Below are positions 32,072-41,577 of a DNA stretch of 64,000 nt, piece by piece (the first letter of the stretch is position 1; every line of letters starts with the position of its first letter). The DNA lies in contig BPGT01000001.1 of NCBI GenBank assembly GCA_026003175.1, positions 1,216,839-1,280,838 of the forward strand. Direction: 5' to 3'. The stretch comes from Armatimonadota bacterium. GTDB lineage: Bacteria > Armatimonadota > HRBIN16. Made by a program: the position numbers and the translations under genes. The notes under the pieces are model-generated. The model was not told where the DNA came from, ran no database searches, and saw only the letters and a program-made list of their open reading frames with translations.

Positions 32072-33247
32072 ATGGCACAGGTATTGACCATTGCCCATAT
32101 CAGCGATACCCACCTGGGGTATCGTTCGCTCTCTAAAGAAGACCCCAGGACGGGGGTGAACCAGCGCGAGGTGGATGTATACCACGCATTCGCCCACGCG
32201 ATGAAGGCTATTCAGGATGCATCCCCTGACCTCGTGCTGATTACCGGTGACCTCTTTGACAAGAAAGTGCCGAGTATCTGGTCGCTTAGACGGGCGTTCA
32301 GGGTGCTGCGTACAGTGCAGGAAGCGCGCGGCGGCAAACCGCTCATTCTTCTGGGGGGCAATCACGATACCCCTCGCACACGAGAGAGCAGTGCGGTCTT
32401 TCCACTGTTCGAGGAGATACCCGGCATTAAGGCGATATATGGGATGCCGGAACAGGTGCAGCTGCCCGATCTGGATACCTCGGTCATGTGTGTGCCTGCA
32501 GCCAGTGCAGCACGATTGATGGATGAAAATCTTCAACCGAGCCCAGACGAACGTTTTCGATTCAATATCCTCGCTGTACACGGTGTGCTACAGGGCATGT
32601 TCACCCATGAGTACACGCCGTTCTTTCTGCCGATGTCGCGCGTGATAGACGAACGGTGGGACTACATTGCGCTGGGCGACTATCACGATTTTCGTAAGGT
32701 CAGCCACAACGCTGCGTACGCCGGAGCCACCGAGTTCACCACCACCAATATCTGGAGCGAGAATCGCGAGAAGGGATGGGTGTGGGTGGAGGTAGAAAAG
32801 GGCAAGCATCCTGTTATGCGTCACCGAACGGTTCCAACCCGTCGGGTGGTCAGCCTGCCCGATATAGACGCCTCGCAGTGTCATTCGTCCGACGAGGCGA
32901 TAGAGAAAGTGCTGGAGGAGGCGAAACAGCAAGGGGTTTCCGATGCTTTGGTACGCGTGCGTATTCTAAACCTCCCCTATGCGGAGCGTGCCAGAGTATA
33001 TCGCGCTATCGCGGATGGAATGGCAAATGCCTTCCACGTTCAGGTGGATTTTCGCGCTGCTCTCCGCACAACACCCTTCGTAGGTGAACAGCAGGCGGAA
33101 GCAGGTGCGGCGCAACCCATCGAGGAACGGTGGCGACAGTTCGTGCAGGAGCACAAAGAGGAACTGCCTGCGGGAATCAGCTCGCAAGAAGTGATATCCC
33201 GCGGGTTGCAGGCTCTGGGCGCGGTAGGTGAGGTGGCCTCGTCATGA
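32072..33247 (+). CDS. sbcD: Exonuclease SbcD/Mre11 family metallophosphoesterase
   Basis: 391 residues. The five phosphoesterase motifs are present: I-S-D-T-H-L-G, T-G-D-L-F-D, L-G-G-N-H-D-T, V-H-G (in L-A-V-H-G-V), and G-D-Y-H-D. With SbcC it forms a double-strand-break and hairpin nuclease. ATG at 32072, one base after the previous stop, has GGAGG upstream; an earlier in-frame reading starts inside the previous gene. Its end overlaps sbcC (ATGA). Confidence 0.92.
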   Translation: MAQVLTIAHISDTHLGYRSLSKEDPRTGVNQREVDVYHAFAHAMKAIQDASPDLVLITGDLFDKKVPSIWSLRRAFRVLRTVQEARGGKPLILLGGNHDTPRTRESSAVFPLFEEIPGIKAIYGMPEQVQLPDLDTSVMCVPAASAARLMDENLQPSPDERFRFNILAVHGVLQGMFTHEYTPFFLPMSRVIDERWDYIALGDYHDFRKVSHNAAYAGATEFTTTNIWSENREKGWVWVEVEKGKHPVMRHRTVPTRRVVSLPDIDASQCHSSDEAIEKVLEEAKQQGVSDALVRVRILNLPYAERARVYRAIADGMANAFHVQVDFRAALRTTPFVGEQQAEAGAAQPIEERWRQFVQEHKEELPAGISSQEVISRGLQALGAVGEVASS

Positions 33248-36222
33248 AGCTGCACCGTCTGCAATTGGCCAATTTCCGACAGTATACGGATTTAGACCTC
33301 ACCTTTGGAGACGGCATTACCGCCATCATCGGCGCAAACGGTTCGGGCAAAAGCACCCTGCTGGAAGCAATTTGCTGGTCGCTGTACGGCGCGGAGGCGT
33401 TGCGTAGTAAAGTGGAGGAGGTACGTCCACTGTTCCTGAGCGTGCTCGACGGCAGCGCCCAGAGAGGCAGGGGCACGCACCCCAAAGCGGTTCTCACCTT
33501 TTCGCTGGGCGATGTAACCTACGAGATAGAGCGCACGCCACAAGGAGCGCGTCTGTACCGCTTACAATCAGAACGTGAGGCGATTGCGGACGGCACGACC
33601 GCTGTCAATAGTATGGTGCAGCGCCTGCTTGGTGGTATGACCTATCGCCAGTTTCTGACATCCTTCTTCGCACAACAGGGTGAGCTGGAATTTCTACACT
33701 TCGACAAGGCGCGCCGGCGCGAGGAGGTGCTGCGGATGCTTGGCTTGGAGCGCGTCACCCAAAGTGTGAAGTGGATGGACGAGGAGCTGGCGAAAGTACG
33801 TGCCGAGCTGCGCGGCAAACAGTCGTTGCCCCTTAGCCCCGAAGAGGCAAAGGCGCAGCTGGAACGGGCAAAAGAGGAGCTGCGGGACGCGCGCACTGCG
33901 TTGCACGAAGCGGAAGCGACGTTGGAGAAGGCAAAAGCGGACTGGGAGCGCTGGCAGCCTGTAGCCGAGCAGTGGAACACCCGCAAAACGGCGTACGACA
34001 GCCTGCAAACGCAGGTTCAGCTGCTGGAGCAGAACATCCAGACACGCGAGAGCGAGCTGGATCGCCTGCAAACGGAACTGTCTGAGGCGCAGGCTGCGCG
34101 AACCCGCCTTGAGGAATTGCGCCCGCAGGGTGAACGCTACAAACAGGTGCGCGAACAGTTGCGCCATCTGGACGAACTACAGCGATACGAGCAACGCCGC
34201 ACCGAACTGCGCGTGCAAAGCGAAAACCTGACAATACAAATAAAAGAGCGAGAGGCACAGCTGGCTGAAGCGGATGCGGATCTGTCGCGTCTGCAGAATC
34301 AGAAGGATGAAATAGATGCGCAGGAGCAGCGCGTGCGTGAACTGAACGAAAAGGCGAAGCTGGCGGAGGAGTTGCGCCACAGGCTGGAACAGCTGGATAA
34401 TCGCAAACTGGCTGTGCACAGGCAGTTGTCTGCGCTGGATGCACAGATTGACTCGCTAAGCGAGCGGATGGAGCAGGTAAATCGGCAGATTGCGGCTACC
34501 GTGAGCGTCAATGAAGAGGCTCAGCGTATCTCTAGGCTGGTGAGCGAGGCGGATAGCAGGGTGAGAGAACTGGAGAAGGAGCTGGAGCGGCTGGAGCGCC
34601 AGCGAGCCGGCGCTATTGCCAGCGCAGATGCCGAGGCGCGAAGTCTTCGCCAGCAGATGCGGGAAATAGAGGAGCGACGCAAAAACGTGGAGTCACTGGG
34701 ACCTGAGGGGGAGTGTCCTGTGTGTACTCGTCGTCTGGGGGAGGAGTTTTCCAGCGTCGTTAAGCACTTCGATCTTGAACTGCAGGAAGCGGAGAAGCGC
34801 TTGCAAGCGGCACTGAGCCGTAAAGCAGAGGCGGAGCGCGACACCGAAGCCATTGACCAGTGCCGTGCGAATTTGCAGGAGGCGCGCACGGACCTCCAGC
34901 AATACCGTGAGCATCTTGCCCGTCTGCAGGAGCAGATTCGCCAGCGTGAGGGCTGGATTCAGGAGGCGCAAACTCTGCGGCAGCAACTGGATAGTCTGTC
35001 GCGACAACGTGAGCAAGTAGCCTCTACCTATGACGCCGAGGAGCACGAGGGGGTTCGCCTGCAAGTGGAAGAACTACAGCCTGTCGCACAGCAGGCACTG
35101 GCTGAGAGACAGGTCTGGCTGGAGCGCCGCAATCAGTGGCAGCGCGAGATAGCGCGAGTGCAGGATACGATAAGGCAGCTACACACCACGCTGGAACAGT
35201 TACGCAAGGCGTTAGCAACAGCTGAAGCAGAGATACAGCAGCTGCCGACAGGCTACGATGCCACGTTGCACAACCAGCTTCGTGGCGAAATAGCGGAGCT
35301 GCAGCCGATCTGGGATGAGGCATTGCGTCTGCATCCGGTCGCGCAACGCTTACCGGACCTGCAAGCGCGTTTCGAAGAGGCAAACAATGCCCTGCAGTGG
35401 ACGAGGGAACAGCTCCAACAAGCGCACCAGAGGCTGCAGGAGCTGGCTTATAACGAGCAGGATTATCAGAACGTGATGAGCCAGTTCGCCGCTTGCGAAA
35501 GCGCCCTACGAGGCGCGGAAACTCAGGTGCAGGTGTTGCAAGAGCGGGTAAAACAGAGGGAAGGACAAGTAGCTGCCCTCGAAGAGCAGTGGCAGCGTCT
35601 GCAAGAACACCTGCGTGAACTGCGCGAACTGGAACACGCCGTGCGCCGGGATGAAACCGTGCGTAACTGGCTACGCAGCTTCGCCGACCTGTTGAACGGT
35701 GAAGTGGTGCCGGAACTTCAGGAACGAGCAGGTGAACTGCTGAACCTGTTGACCGATGGACGCTACACCCAGCTGCAGATTAGCGAAGAGTTTGAGTTTA
35801 CGCTGGTGGACGAAGACCGGCCCAAGCCCATCATCTCGGGCGGCGAAGAGGATATCGTTCACCTTAGCCTGCGACTGGCGATGGCGGAGATGATTTGTGA
35901 GCGCAGCGGTCAGCCGTTAGGGCTGCTGGTGCTGGATGAGGTGTTTGGTTCGCTGGATACCGACCGGCGCGAAAACACCCTGCAGCTGCTGCGTCGCCTG
36001 CGTGACCGCTTTGACCAGATTATCATTATCTCGCACATCGAGGAGATACAGGCAGGCGCCGACCGCTGTCTGCAGGTAGATTACAGTCCGCGCCAGCACC
36101 GCAGTACCGTGCGAGAGGTAAGTTTACTGGCGGCGGCAGACGTTCTGAGCGAGGAATCTCCTCTGGAAACGGCACACTCCGAAGCGGTGGCGCAAGCATG
36201 GGGAGGACTGTTTGAAAGCTGA
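33244..36222 (+). CDS. sbcC: Exonuclease SbcC/Rad50 family ATPase
   Basis: 992 residues of the SMC-like class. Walker A G-A-N-G-S-G-K-S-T is at about 32-40, then two long coiled-coil arms (about 180-480 and 520-820) around the zinc hook C-P-V-C (491-494), and the C-terminal half-site with the signature I-S-G-G-E-E-D and Walker B L-L-V-L-D-E-V-F-G-S-L-D. It powers SbcD. Length is normal. The overlap with sbcD (ATGA) and with the next gene (TGATG) makes a three-gene translational unit. Confidence 0.93.
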   Translation: MKLHRLQLANFRQYTDLDLTFGDGITAIIGANGSGKSTLLEAICWSLYGAEALRSKVEEVRPLFLSVLDGSAQRGRGTHPKAVLTFSLGDVTYEIERTPQGARLYRLQSEREAIADGTTAVNSMVQRLLGGMTYRQFLTSFFAQQGELEFLHFDKARRREEVLRMLGLERVTQSVKWMDEELAKVRAELRGKQSLPLSPEEAKAQLERAKEELRDARTALHEAEATLEKAKADWERWQPVAEQWNTRKTAYDSLQTQVQLLEQNIQTRESELDRLQTELSEAQAARTRLEELRPQGERYKQVREQLRHLDELQRYEQRRTELRVQSENLTIQIKEREAQLAEADADLSRLQNQKDEIDAQEQRVRELNEKAKLAEELRHRLEQLDNRKLAVHRQLSALDAQIDSLSERMEQVNRQIAATVSVNEEAQRISRLVSEADSRVRELEKELERLERQRAGAIASADAEARSLRQQMREIEERRKNVESLGPEGECPVCTRRLGEEFSSVVKHFDLELQEAEKRLQAALSRKAEAERDTEAIDQCRANLQEARTDLQQYREHLARLQEQIRQREGWIQEAQTLRQQLDSLSRQREQVASTYDAEEHEGVRLQVEELQPVAQQALAERQVWLERRNQWQREIARVQDTIRQLHTTLEQLRKALATAEAEIQQLPTGYDATLHNQLRGEIAELQPIWDEALRLHPVAQRLPDLQARFEEANNALQWTREQLQQAHQRLQELAYNEQDYQNVMSQFAACESALRGAETQVQVLQERVKQREGQVAALEEQWQRLQEHLRELRELEHAVRRDETVRNWLRSFADLLNGEVVPELQERAGELLNLLTDGRYTQLQISEEFEFTLVDEDRPKPIISGGEEDIVHLSLRLAMAEMICERSGQPLGLLVLDEVFGSLDTDRRENTLQLLRRLRDRFDQIIIISHIEEIQAGADRCLQVDYSPRQHRSTVREVSLLAAADVLSEESPLETAHSEAVAQAWGGLFES

Positions 36223-36803
36223 TGGACGAACTCAGCAAGCGACGCAAATGGCGACGCTGGCTGGCGCTGCTTGAAACCGAAGTTCAACGCCTGCAGGAAG
36301 AACACCAGCTTTACACGGCACTGCGAGAACACCTGTCAGGAGAGCCAGAATGGGTTTCGTGGATAGATACCTTATACCTGGTAGGGGTATCTCTATCTAT
36401 CCGCCGATTAACGGACGCCAACCCGCGGCACCGCACGGTCTCATTGGTCAAACTGCTGCAGGAGATGGAGGCTCACGCGGAGTGCCTTTCTCGCCGGAGC
36501 GTACTGCAACGCGCGGACGCATCGCAACGTGCGCAAATCCATCGGCTTTTTGATAATATTGCGGGCGAAGAAGCCATGTACGTCCCGCCGTCCGTGGTTC
36601 GCCAATGGAGGGAAGATTTCGAGCATCTAGCAGCCCCGTTTCGGACATGGGTAGACCGCCGCGTTGCCCACTACGACCTGTCTGTGCACTGTGCCCCGCC
36701 CGAGGGGCAACAGCTGGAGCAAGTGTTGCGGTGGCTGCAGGATACCCTGAAGGTTCTGAATCTGTTGATAAAAAAAACTCCTCGCGGAGGCGAGGAGGTG
36801 TGA
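36222..36803 (+). CDS. Helical protein of unknown function coupled to sbcC
   Basis: 193 residues, mainly helical, no signal peptide. The segment T-L-Y-L-V-G-V-S-L-S-I-R-R-L-T-D followed by V-S-L-V-K-L-L-Q-E-M resembles the HEPN-AbiU2-type all-helical fold (R-x-x-D, then a short linker and a helix), but this is a weak resemblance. The ATG lies inside the sbcC stop (TGATG), so translation is coupled. Its last codons (K-K-T-P-R-G-G-E-E-V) overlap the terminator of the opposing gene. No known SbcCD partner of this type is familiar to me. Confidence 0.65.
   Translation: MDELSKRRKWRRWLALLETEVQRLQEEHQLYTALREHLSGEPEWVSWIDTLYLVGVSLSIRRLTDANPRHRTVSLVKLLQEMEAHAECLSRRSVLQRADASQRAQIHRLFDNIAGEEAMYVPPSVVRQWREDFEHLAAPFRTWVDRRVAHYDLSVHCAPPEGQQLEQVLRWLQDTLKVLNLLIKKTPRGGEEV
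36771..36797 (-). terminator. Intrinsic terminator overlapping the end of the plus-strand gene
   Basis: On the minus strand CTCCTCGC (complement of 36790-36797) pairs with GCGAGGAG (complement of 36778-36785) around a four-base loop, followed by seven T. It terminates the LigB-like gene (36825-37643) within the coding end of the convergent gene. Confidence 0.85.
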
Positions 36804-36824
36804 GGGGGGAGCACAAAAGAATCA

Positions 36825-37643
36825 CTATACGCACCGGACGACTGCGTTGCCTGTACCGATAATGCCCTGGTAACTGAGTACCTGCACCTCACGCGCCTGC
36901 TGGGCGAACCCCGACAATACCGCCAGATGATGCATTCCGCCTACCGGCTGTGCTCGCGCCGAGAGCAGGGGGTCCAGGTTCAGCAGGTCGTTCCATGCTC
37001 TGTTTTGCAGTACGCGCAACACTTGCTCGTCATGCTGTTGCCCCTCGGGCGACACAGCGGTAATCTCGCGGTGGTCCAGCCTGCCAGATAGCCCCCCCAC
37101 TGCCAGCAGCGCAACACGCTTGCCCCAGGTTGCAGCGGTATCGGCAATGACGCGTCCCCACCGGTAGCTATCACGCAGGGAGAGAGGGCAAATACTCAGG
37201 GGTACCACCTGCATATTCGCGTTCAGCCGAAGAGCGTGCAGGGCAACCACGGTGCTGGCATCCAGCTCGCTTCGGTCTGCGACCAGTTGAACCGGCAATG
37301 AGGCATCCGCCCCCCGCTCCACGAGCAGTTGCGCCAGCTGGGGAGCACCGCTATAACTGTAGGGTATGATACCAATAAAGTTTTCCTCACAGACCCCAGC
37401 ATACTGTGCGCAGGCTCCTGCACTGAAAGCATCAGGAGTTACCCACCCAGCCGAAACCACTAGTAGCACCTGGGTCGCGCTCTCTTGCAATTCCTCAGAA
37501 ACACGGCGGAGCGCACTGTGTAGAGACAGGAAGCGGGGAGCCAGCTCCTCGTCCAGAAGCAACGATTGCGCCGGTATCACGTAGCTGCGCAATGCTACTG
37601 GACTATTGGGTAAATGAGGTTCTGTTGTATGAATCTGATACAC
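36825..37643 (-). CDS. LigB/MEMO superfamily (class III extradiol dioxygenase-like) protein
   Basis: 272 residues. The chain has V-L-L-V-V-S-A-G-W-V-T, G-I-I-P-Y-S-Y-S-G-A-P, V-V-P-L-S-I-C-P-L-S and V-A-L-L-A-V-G-G-L-S-G-R-L, the layout of the LigB-type aromatic-ring-cleavage family. The usual first metal-binding H-x-P-H is replaced by V-S-A-G-W, so it may not be an active dioxygenase. GTG at 37643 behind GGAAGG is preferred; ATG at 37673 has no ribosome-binding site. It lies 42 bases after the dnaE stop and probably belongs to its transcript. Confidence 0.6.
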   Translation of the reverse strand: MYQIHTTEPHLPNSPVALRSYVIPAQSLLLDEELAPRFLSLHSALRRVSEELQESATQVLLVVSAGWVTPDAFSAGACAQYAGVCEENFIGIIPYSYSGAPQLAQLLVERGADASLPVQLVADRSELDASTVVALHALRLNANMQVVPLSICPLSLRDSYRWGRVIADTAATWGKRVALLAVGGLSGRLDHREITAVSPEGQQHDEQVLRVLQNRAWNDLLNLDPLLSARAQPVGGMHHLAVLSGFAQQAREVQVLSYQGIIGTGNAVVRCV

Positions 37644-37685
37644 TTTTACACCCCTTCCTTTTACAGATAGCACATGTCGTACACG

Positions 37686-40600
37686 TTATTGCAGCCACAC
37701 ACTATCACGCCCAACGATACGCACCAGGTCCTGTTGCGTGTTATCGCTCACGTCCACGTTCAGGTGTGAAATCACACGGTACCGCTGCTTACCGGAATCT
37801 ACATGCAGTACCAGCCTCGCCTCGCCAGGGCGTCTGGTGAGTATCTCGCGCAATACCCGTAGCGCAGGGCGGTGAGCAGGCGTCAGGCGGATATGTAGCG
37901 TGCGCGTGGTGTGGTTGCCGTTTCCGTTACCGCCGCCGTTTCTGCTCAGCGTGCTGCCGTTGGTCAGAGCGTGCGCCTTTTCGCATACCAGTTCCACCTG
38001 CACCTGTGTTTCGCCGGATTCCGGGTCTTCGGTACGCAGGCGGTCGCGATGCTTCACTCTGCCTTCCAGCACCACCAGGCTGTCCTTCGCGAGCAACTCT
38101 TTGTGCTCCTCGTATACGTTAGGAAATGCGGTAGCAGAAACGGTGCCCGTGAGGTCTTCAATGACCACCGCCGCCATGCGGTCGCCGCGTTTGGTGCGCA
38201 GGTGGCGCACACTGGTAATCACCCCGGCGATGCGCACTTGTGCGCCGTCCGCCATCTCGCGCAAGTGGTTGCATGGCACCACGCCCAGCTGCTTCATACG
38301 CGTTTGCAACGACCGCAATGGGTGGTCGGCAAGGTAGACGCCCAGCAGTTCCTTCTCAAAGGCAAGTATCTGTTCGCGCGAGAGCTCGGGCACGTTGGGC
38401 AGGGGAGGTTCCTCTACTGCTTCCTGCATCTGTCCGCCTGCGAACAGCGATTCCTGTCCGATGCGCCGGTTGTGTACCGCTCGTTGGGCCGCCGCCCACG
38501 TATCCTCCAGAGCAGATAGCAGCTGGTTGCGGTTGGGCACCAGCGAGTGAAAAGCCCCCGCCTGAATCAGCGTTTCTACCGTGCTCTTGCCGAAGTTGCC
38601 CTGTTGCTCCAGCGTGCGCACGCAGAAGTCAAACAGGCTGGTAAAGGGTTTGTCTGCTCTCGCACGCAGGATAACCTCTACCGCTGCTTTCCCGACGTTC
38701 TTAATCGCGCCCAGCCCGAAGCGTATTGCCTCTCCTTCTACGGTGAAGTCCACTCCGCTGCGATTCACATCGGGGGGCAGTATCTGGATGTTGCGCCGGC
38801 GGCACTCCTCGACGTATTGCACCACTTTGTCCTGATTATCGAAGTGCGCCGCCATAAGCGCGGCAAAGTACTCTACCGGATAGTTCGCTTTCAGGTAGGC
38901 AGTCTGGTAGGCTACCATCGCATAGCAGACAGCATGTGCTTTATTAAAGGCATAACCGGCAAAGGGCTCAATCAGTTTAAACAGGTTTTGGGCTTGCTCG
39001 GGGTCGATGCCGTTGCGCACCGCGCCTTCGATGAACTTCGAACGCATCTTCTCCATATCTTCCGCTTTCTTCTTGCCCATAGCGCGGCGCAGAATATCTG
39101 CCTGCCCCAGCGTAAAGCCTGCCAGTGCACGCACGATTTGCAGTACCTGGTCCTGATAGACGATGACACCGTAGGTCTCTTTGAGAATGGGTTCCAGCGA
39201 AGGGTGAGGATACTCGATCGGTTGCAATCCCAGCTTGCATCGAATGTACTGCGGGATATGGTCCATCGGTCCCGGGCGATATAAAGCAACCATCGCTGCC
39301 AGCTCGCGTACGTCGTTCGGCTTCAATTCTGCGATGTTGCGTCGCATGCCCTGCGACTCCAGCTGGAAGACGCCGGTGGTATCGCCCTGCCCAAGCATTT
39401 CATAGGTCTTGCGGTCATCCAGTGGGATGTCGTGCAGATCGATACGCTTGCCGTGTGTTTGCTCGATGTTTTGTAGTGTCTTGGCAAGGATGGTCAGATT
39501 GGTCAACCCGAGGAAGTCCATCTTCAGCAAGCCAATCTTTTCCAGAGAGACCATATCGTACTGGGTGACGGGGGGACCCTCGCCCACCCGTGCTAAAGGA
39601 ACGTGTTCCGAAAGCGGGTCCCGACTGATAACCACCCCTGCTGCATGGGTGCTCATGTGTCGCGCAACGCCTTCCAGACGCCTGGCGATTTCGATAAGCT
39701 CCTGCAAGCGCGGGTCTTTCTCAATCAATTCCTGCAGTTCTGGGCTGTTCTTCAACGCACTGTCTATAGTTACTTTCGGACCGACCGGAATGAGGCGGGC
39801 AATCTGGTCCACGGTCTGAGCGGGAATGCCCAGCGCTTTGCCCACATCGCGCACCGCTTGCTTCGCGCCTAACGTTCCGAAAGTGCCAATTTGCGCCACC
39901 CTGTCTTCGCCGTACTTCTCGGTGACATAGCGGATGACCTCATCGCGGCGGGTGTCTTCAAAGTCCATATCGATATCGGGCATCTGCACGCGTTCGGGGT
40001 TCAGGAACCGCTCGAAGGTCAGTCCATAATAGAGCGGGTCGATGTCGGTAATACCGATACAGTAGGAAACTAGACTTCCTGCCGCCGAACCGCGCACGCC
40101 GAAGAAAATGCCCCGGTCGCGGGCGAACTGGGCGAAATCGCGCACGATGAGAAAGTAAGGGGCGAAGCCGGTCTTATCAATCACGTCCAGTTCGTACGCC
40201 AGTCTTTGCTCGACCTCCGGGGTGACAGGATGGTATTTCTGCTCCATCCCCTCGCGGGCAAGGTGGGTCAGATAGCTGATCGCCGTGTGCCCGGGAGGCA
40301 GGTCTGGCTCGGGCAGATGCACCCGTCCGAAGTCCAGACGCAGGTCTACCATCTCCACGATGCGCAGGGTGTTTTCCAGCGCCTCCGGGTGGTCGGGGAA
40401 CAGCTTTGCCATCTCCTCGGGCGTTTTCAGGTAGAACTGGTTGGAGCCGTAGCGCAAACGGTCCTCGTCATGGATGGTTTTGCCTGTCTGCACGCACAGC
40501 AGCACATCATGCGCCCGGGCGTCGTCGGCGTTCAAGTAGTGTACATCGTTGGTACATATCAACGGCACGCCCAGCTCGCGCGACAGCTTAATCAGCCCTT

Positions 40601-41168
40601 CCCGAATCGCCTTCTGCTCGCTCAGCCCATGGTCTTGCAATTCAATGAAATAGTTCTCCTTGCCGAAGAGGTCCCGATAAAAACCGGCAATGCGCAGCGC
40701 TTTATCATAATCCCGGTTAATCAAAGCCACACACACTTCGCTACTCAAACAACCGCTGGTGGCAATCAGCCCCTCGCTATGTTGTTGCAGCACCTCATGG
40801 TCTACGCGCGGTTTGTAGTAGAAGCCTTCCAACGAGGCGATAGTGCTGAGTCGGATGAGGTTCTTATAGCCGGCGAGGTTCTTTGCCAGTAGAAGCAGAT
40901 GGAAGGCGGATGAGTCCTTGCGCGGGTCGCGGTCAGTGCGCTTTCGCGGGGCAACGTACACTTCGCAGCCGATGATGGGTTTGATGCCTGCCTCTAAACA
41001 TGCCTCATAAAACTCAATCGCACCGCTCAGCACACCGTGGTCGGTAATTGCCAGAGCGGGCATTCCTAAGCTGGCTACTTTCTGCACGAGCGGTCGAATA
41101 CGGTTTGCACCGTCCAGCAGACTGTACTCCGTGTGCGTGTGCAAGTGCACAAATCGCGGTTGTGACAT
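37686..41168 (-). CDS. dnaE: DNA polymerase III subunit alpha
   Basis: 1160 residues, normal for DnaE1. The N-terminal PHP domain begins F-V-H-L-H-T-H-T-E-Y-S-L-L-D-G. The polymerase core contains P-D-I-D-M-D-F-E-D-T-R-R with the catalytic aspartates, G-V-R-G-S-A-A-G-S-L, and R-A-M-G-K-K-K-A-E-D-M. A C-terminal OB-fold region follows (V-R-I-A-G-V-I-T-S-V-R). It is the replicative polymerase. ATG at 41168 is chosen as start (M-S-Q-P-R-F-V-H); a reading from 41246 would add 26 unconserved residues. A perfect NrdR-box-like palindrome lies 108 bases upstream. Confidence 0.95.
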   Translation of the reverse strand: MSQPRFVHLHTHTEYSLLDGANRIRPLVQKVASLGMPALAITDHGVLSGAIEFYEACLEAGIKPIIGCEVYVAPRKRTDRDPRKDSSAFHLLLLAKNLAGYKNLIRLSTIASLEGFYYKPRVDHEVLQQHSEGLIATSGCLSSEVCVALINRDYDKALRIAGFYRDLFGKENYFIELQDHGLSEQKAIREGLIKLSRELGVPLICTNDVHYLNADDARAHDVLLCVQTGKTIHDEDRLRYGSNQFYLKTPEEMAKLFPDHPEALENTLRIVEMVDLRLDFGRVHLPEPDLPPGHTAISYLTHLAREGMEQKYHPVTPEVEQRLAYELDVIDKTGFAPYFLIVRDFAQFARDRGIFFGVRGSAAGSLVSYCIGITDIDPLYYGLTFERFLNPERVQMPDIDMDFEDTRRDEVIRYVTEKYGEDRVAQIGTFGTLGAKQAVRDVGKALGIPAQTVDQIARLIPVGPKVTIDSALKNSPELQELIEKDPRLQELIEIARRLEGVARHMSTHAAGVVISRDPLSEHVPLARVGEGPPVTQYDMVSLEKIGLLKMDFLGLTNLTILAKTLQNIEQTHGKRIDLHDIPLDDRKTYEMLGQGDTTGVFQLESQGMRRNIAELKPNDVRELAAMVALYRPGPMDHIPQYIRCKLGLQPIEYPHPSLEPILKETYGVIVYQDQVLQIVRALAGFTLGQADILRRAMGKKKAEDMEKMRSKFIEGAVRNGIDPEQAQNLFKLIEPFAGYAFNKAHAVCYAMVAYQTAYLKANYPVEYFAALMAAHFDNQDKVVQYVEECRRRNIQILPPDVNRSGVDFTVEGEAIRFGLGAIKNVGKAAVEVILRARADKPFTSLFDFCVRTLEQQGNFGKSTVETLIQAGAFHSLVPNRNQLLSALEDTWAAAQRAVHNRRIGQESLFAGGQMQEAVEEPPLPNVPELSREQILAFEKELLGVYLADHPLRSLQTRMKQLGVVPCNHLREMADGAQVRIAGVITSVRHLRTKRGDRMAAVVIEDLTGTVSATAFPNVYEEHKELLAKDSLVVLEGRVKHRDRLRTEDPESGETQVQVELVCEKAHALTNGSTLSRNGGGNGNGNHTTRTLHIRLTPAHRPALRVLREILTRRPGEARLVLHVDSGKQRYRVISHLNVDVSDNTQQDLVRIVGRDSVWLQ

Positions 41169-41577
41169 CGCTCTTTGACCCCCGGCTCTCGTTCCTGCGA
41201 GGCTCAGCCCGATAGGCTGGGAAAAGGTAGATAAAAGTCGGCACAAACAACATGTAGTAAATTGTATCGCTACTCACACAATATATTGTGTTCTCTGTAC
41301 CGTGCGCTGATATTCTACAAGATTTGGGGCATGGTTGTAAAGGGGTTTCGACGGGCTTTGAAAAAAATTTTCTTTATCCACCCTCTTGTACCACCAGGGC
41401 GAACGGAAGTGCTTCCATCCCCTGCAGATATTATGCCTGCACCTACCCGATTCCTGTCACGGCTTACGTCGTGATCTGTTAAACCCAGTGCTTCATGTAG
41501 CCTGCGCTGGCTTCGTCTGAAAGGAAGCGGCTTCAGCCGTGAACACTTCGGCAGGAGCCTTACCCTCCACGTGGTGG
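41169..41577. other. Intergenic region between dnaE and the CPBP protease gene
   Basis: 409 bases without a convincing gene. It holds the NrdR-like palindrome (41276-41291) and, nearer the CPBP gene, a degenerate repeat segment with the 14-mer GCTGGCTTCGTCTG (41506-41519), which recurs with one mismatch at 52015-52028. Short open frames on the plus strand lack ribosome-binding sites. Confidence 0.55.
41276..41291. promoter_or_regulatory. NrdR-box-like perfect palindrome upstream of dnaE
   Basis: ACACAATATATTGTGT is a perfect 16-bp inverted repeat and fits the NrdR consensus acaCwAtATaTwGtgt at every position. It is the only candidate operator in this stretch; a clear second box at the usual helical spacing is not seen. 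Confidence 0.65.
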
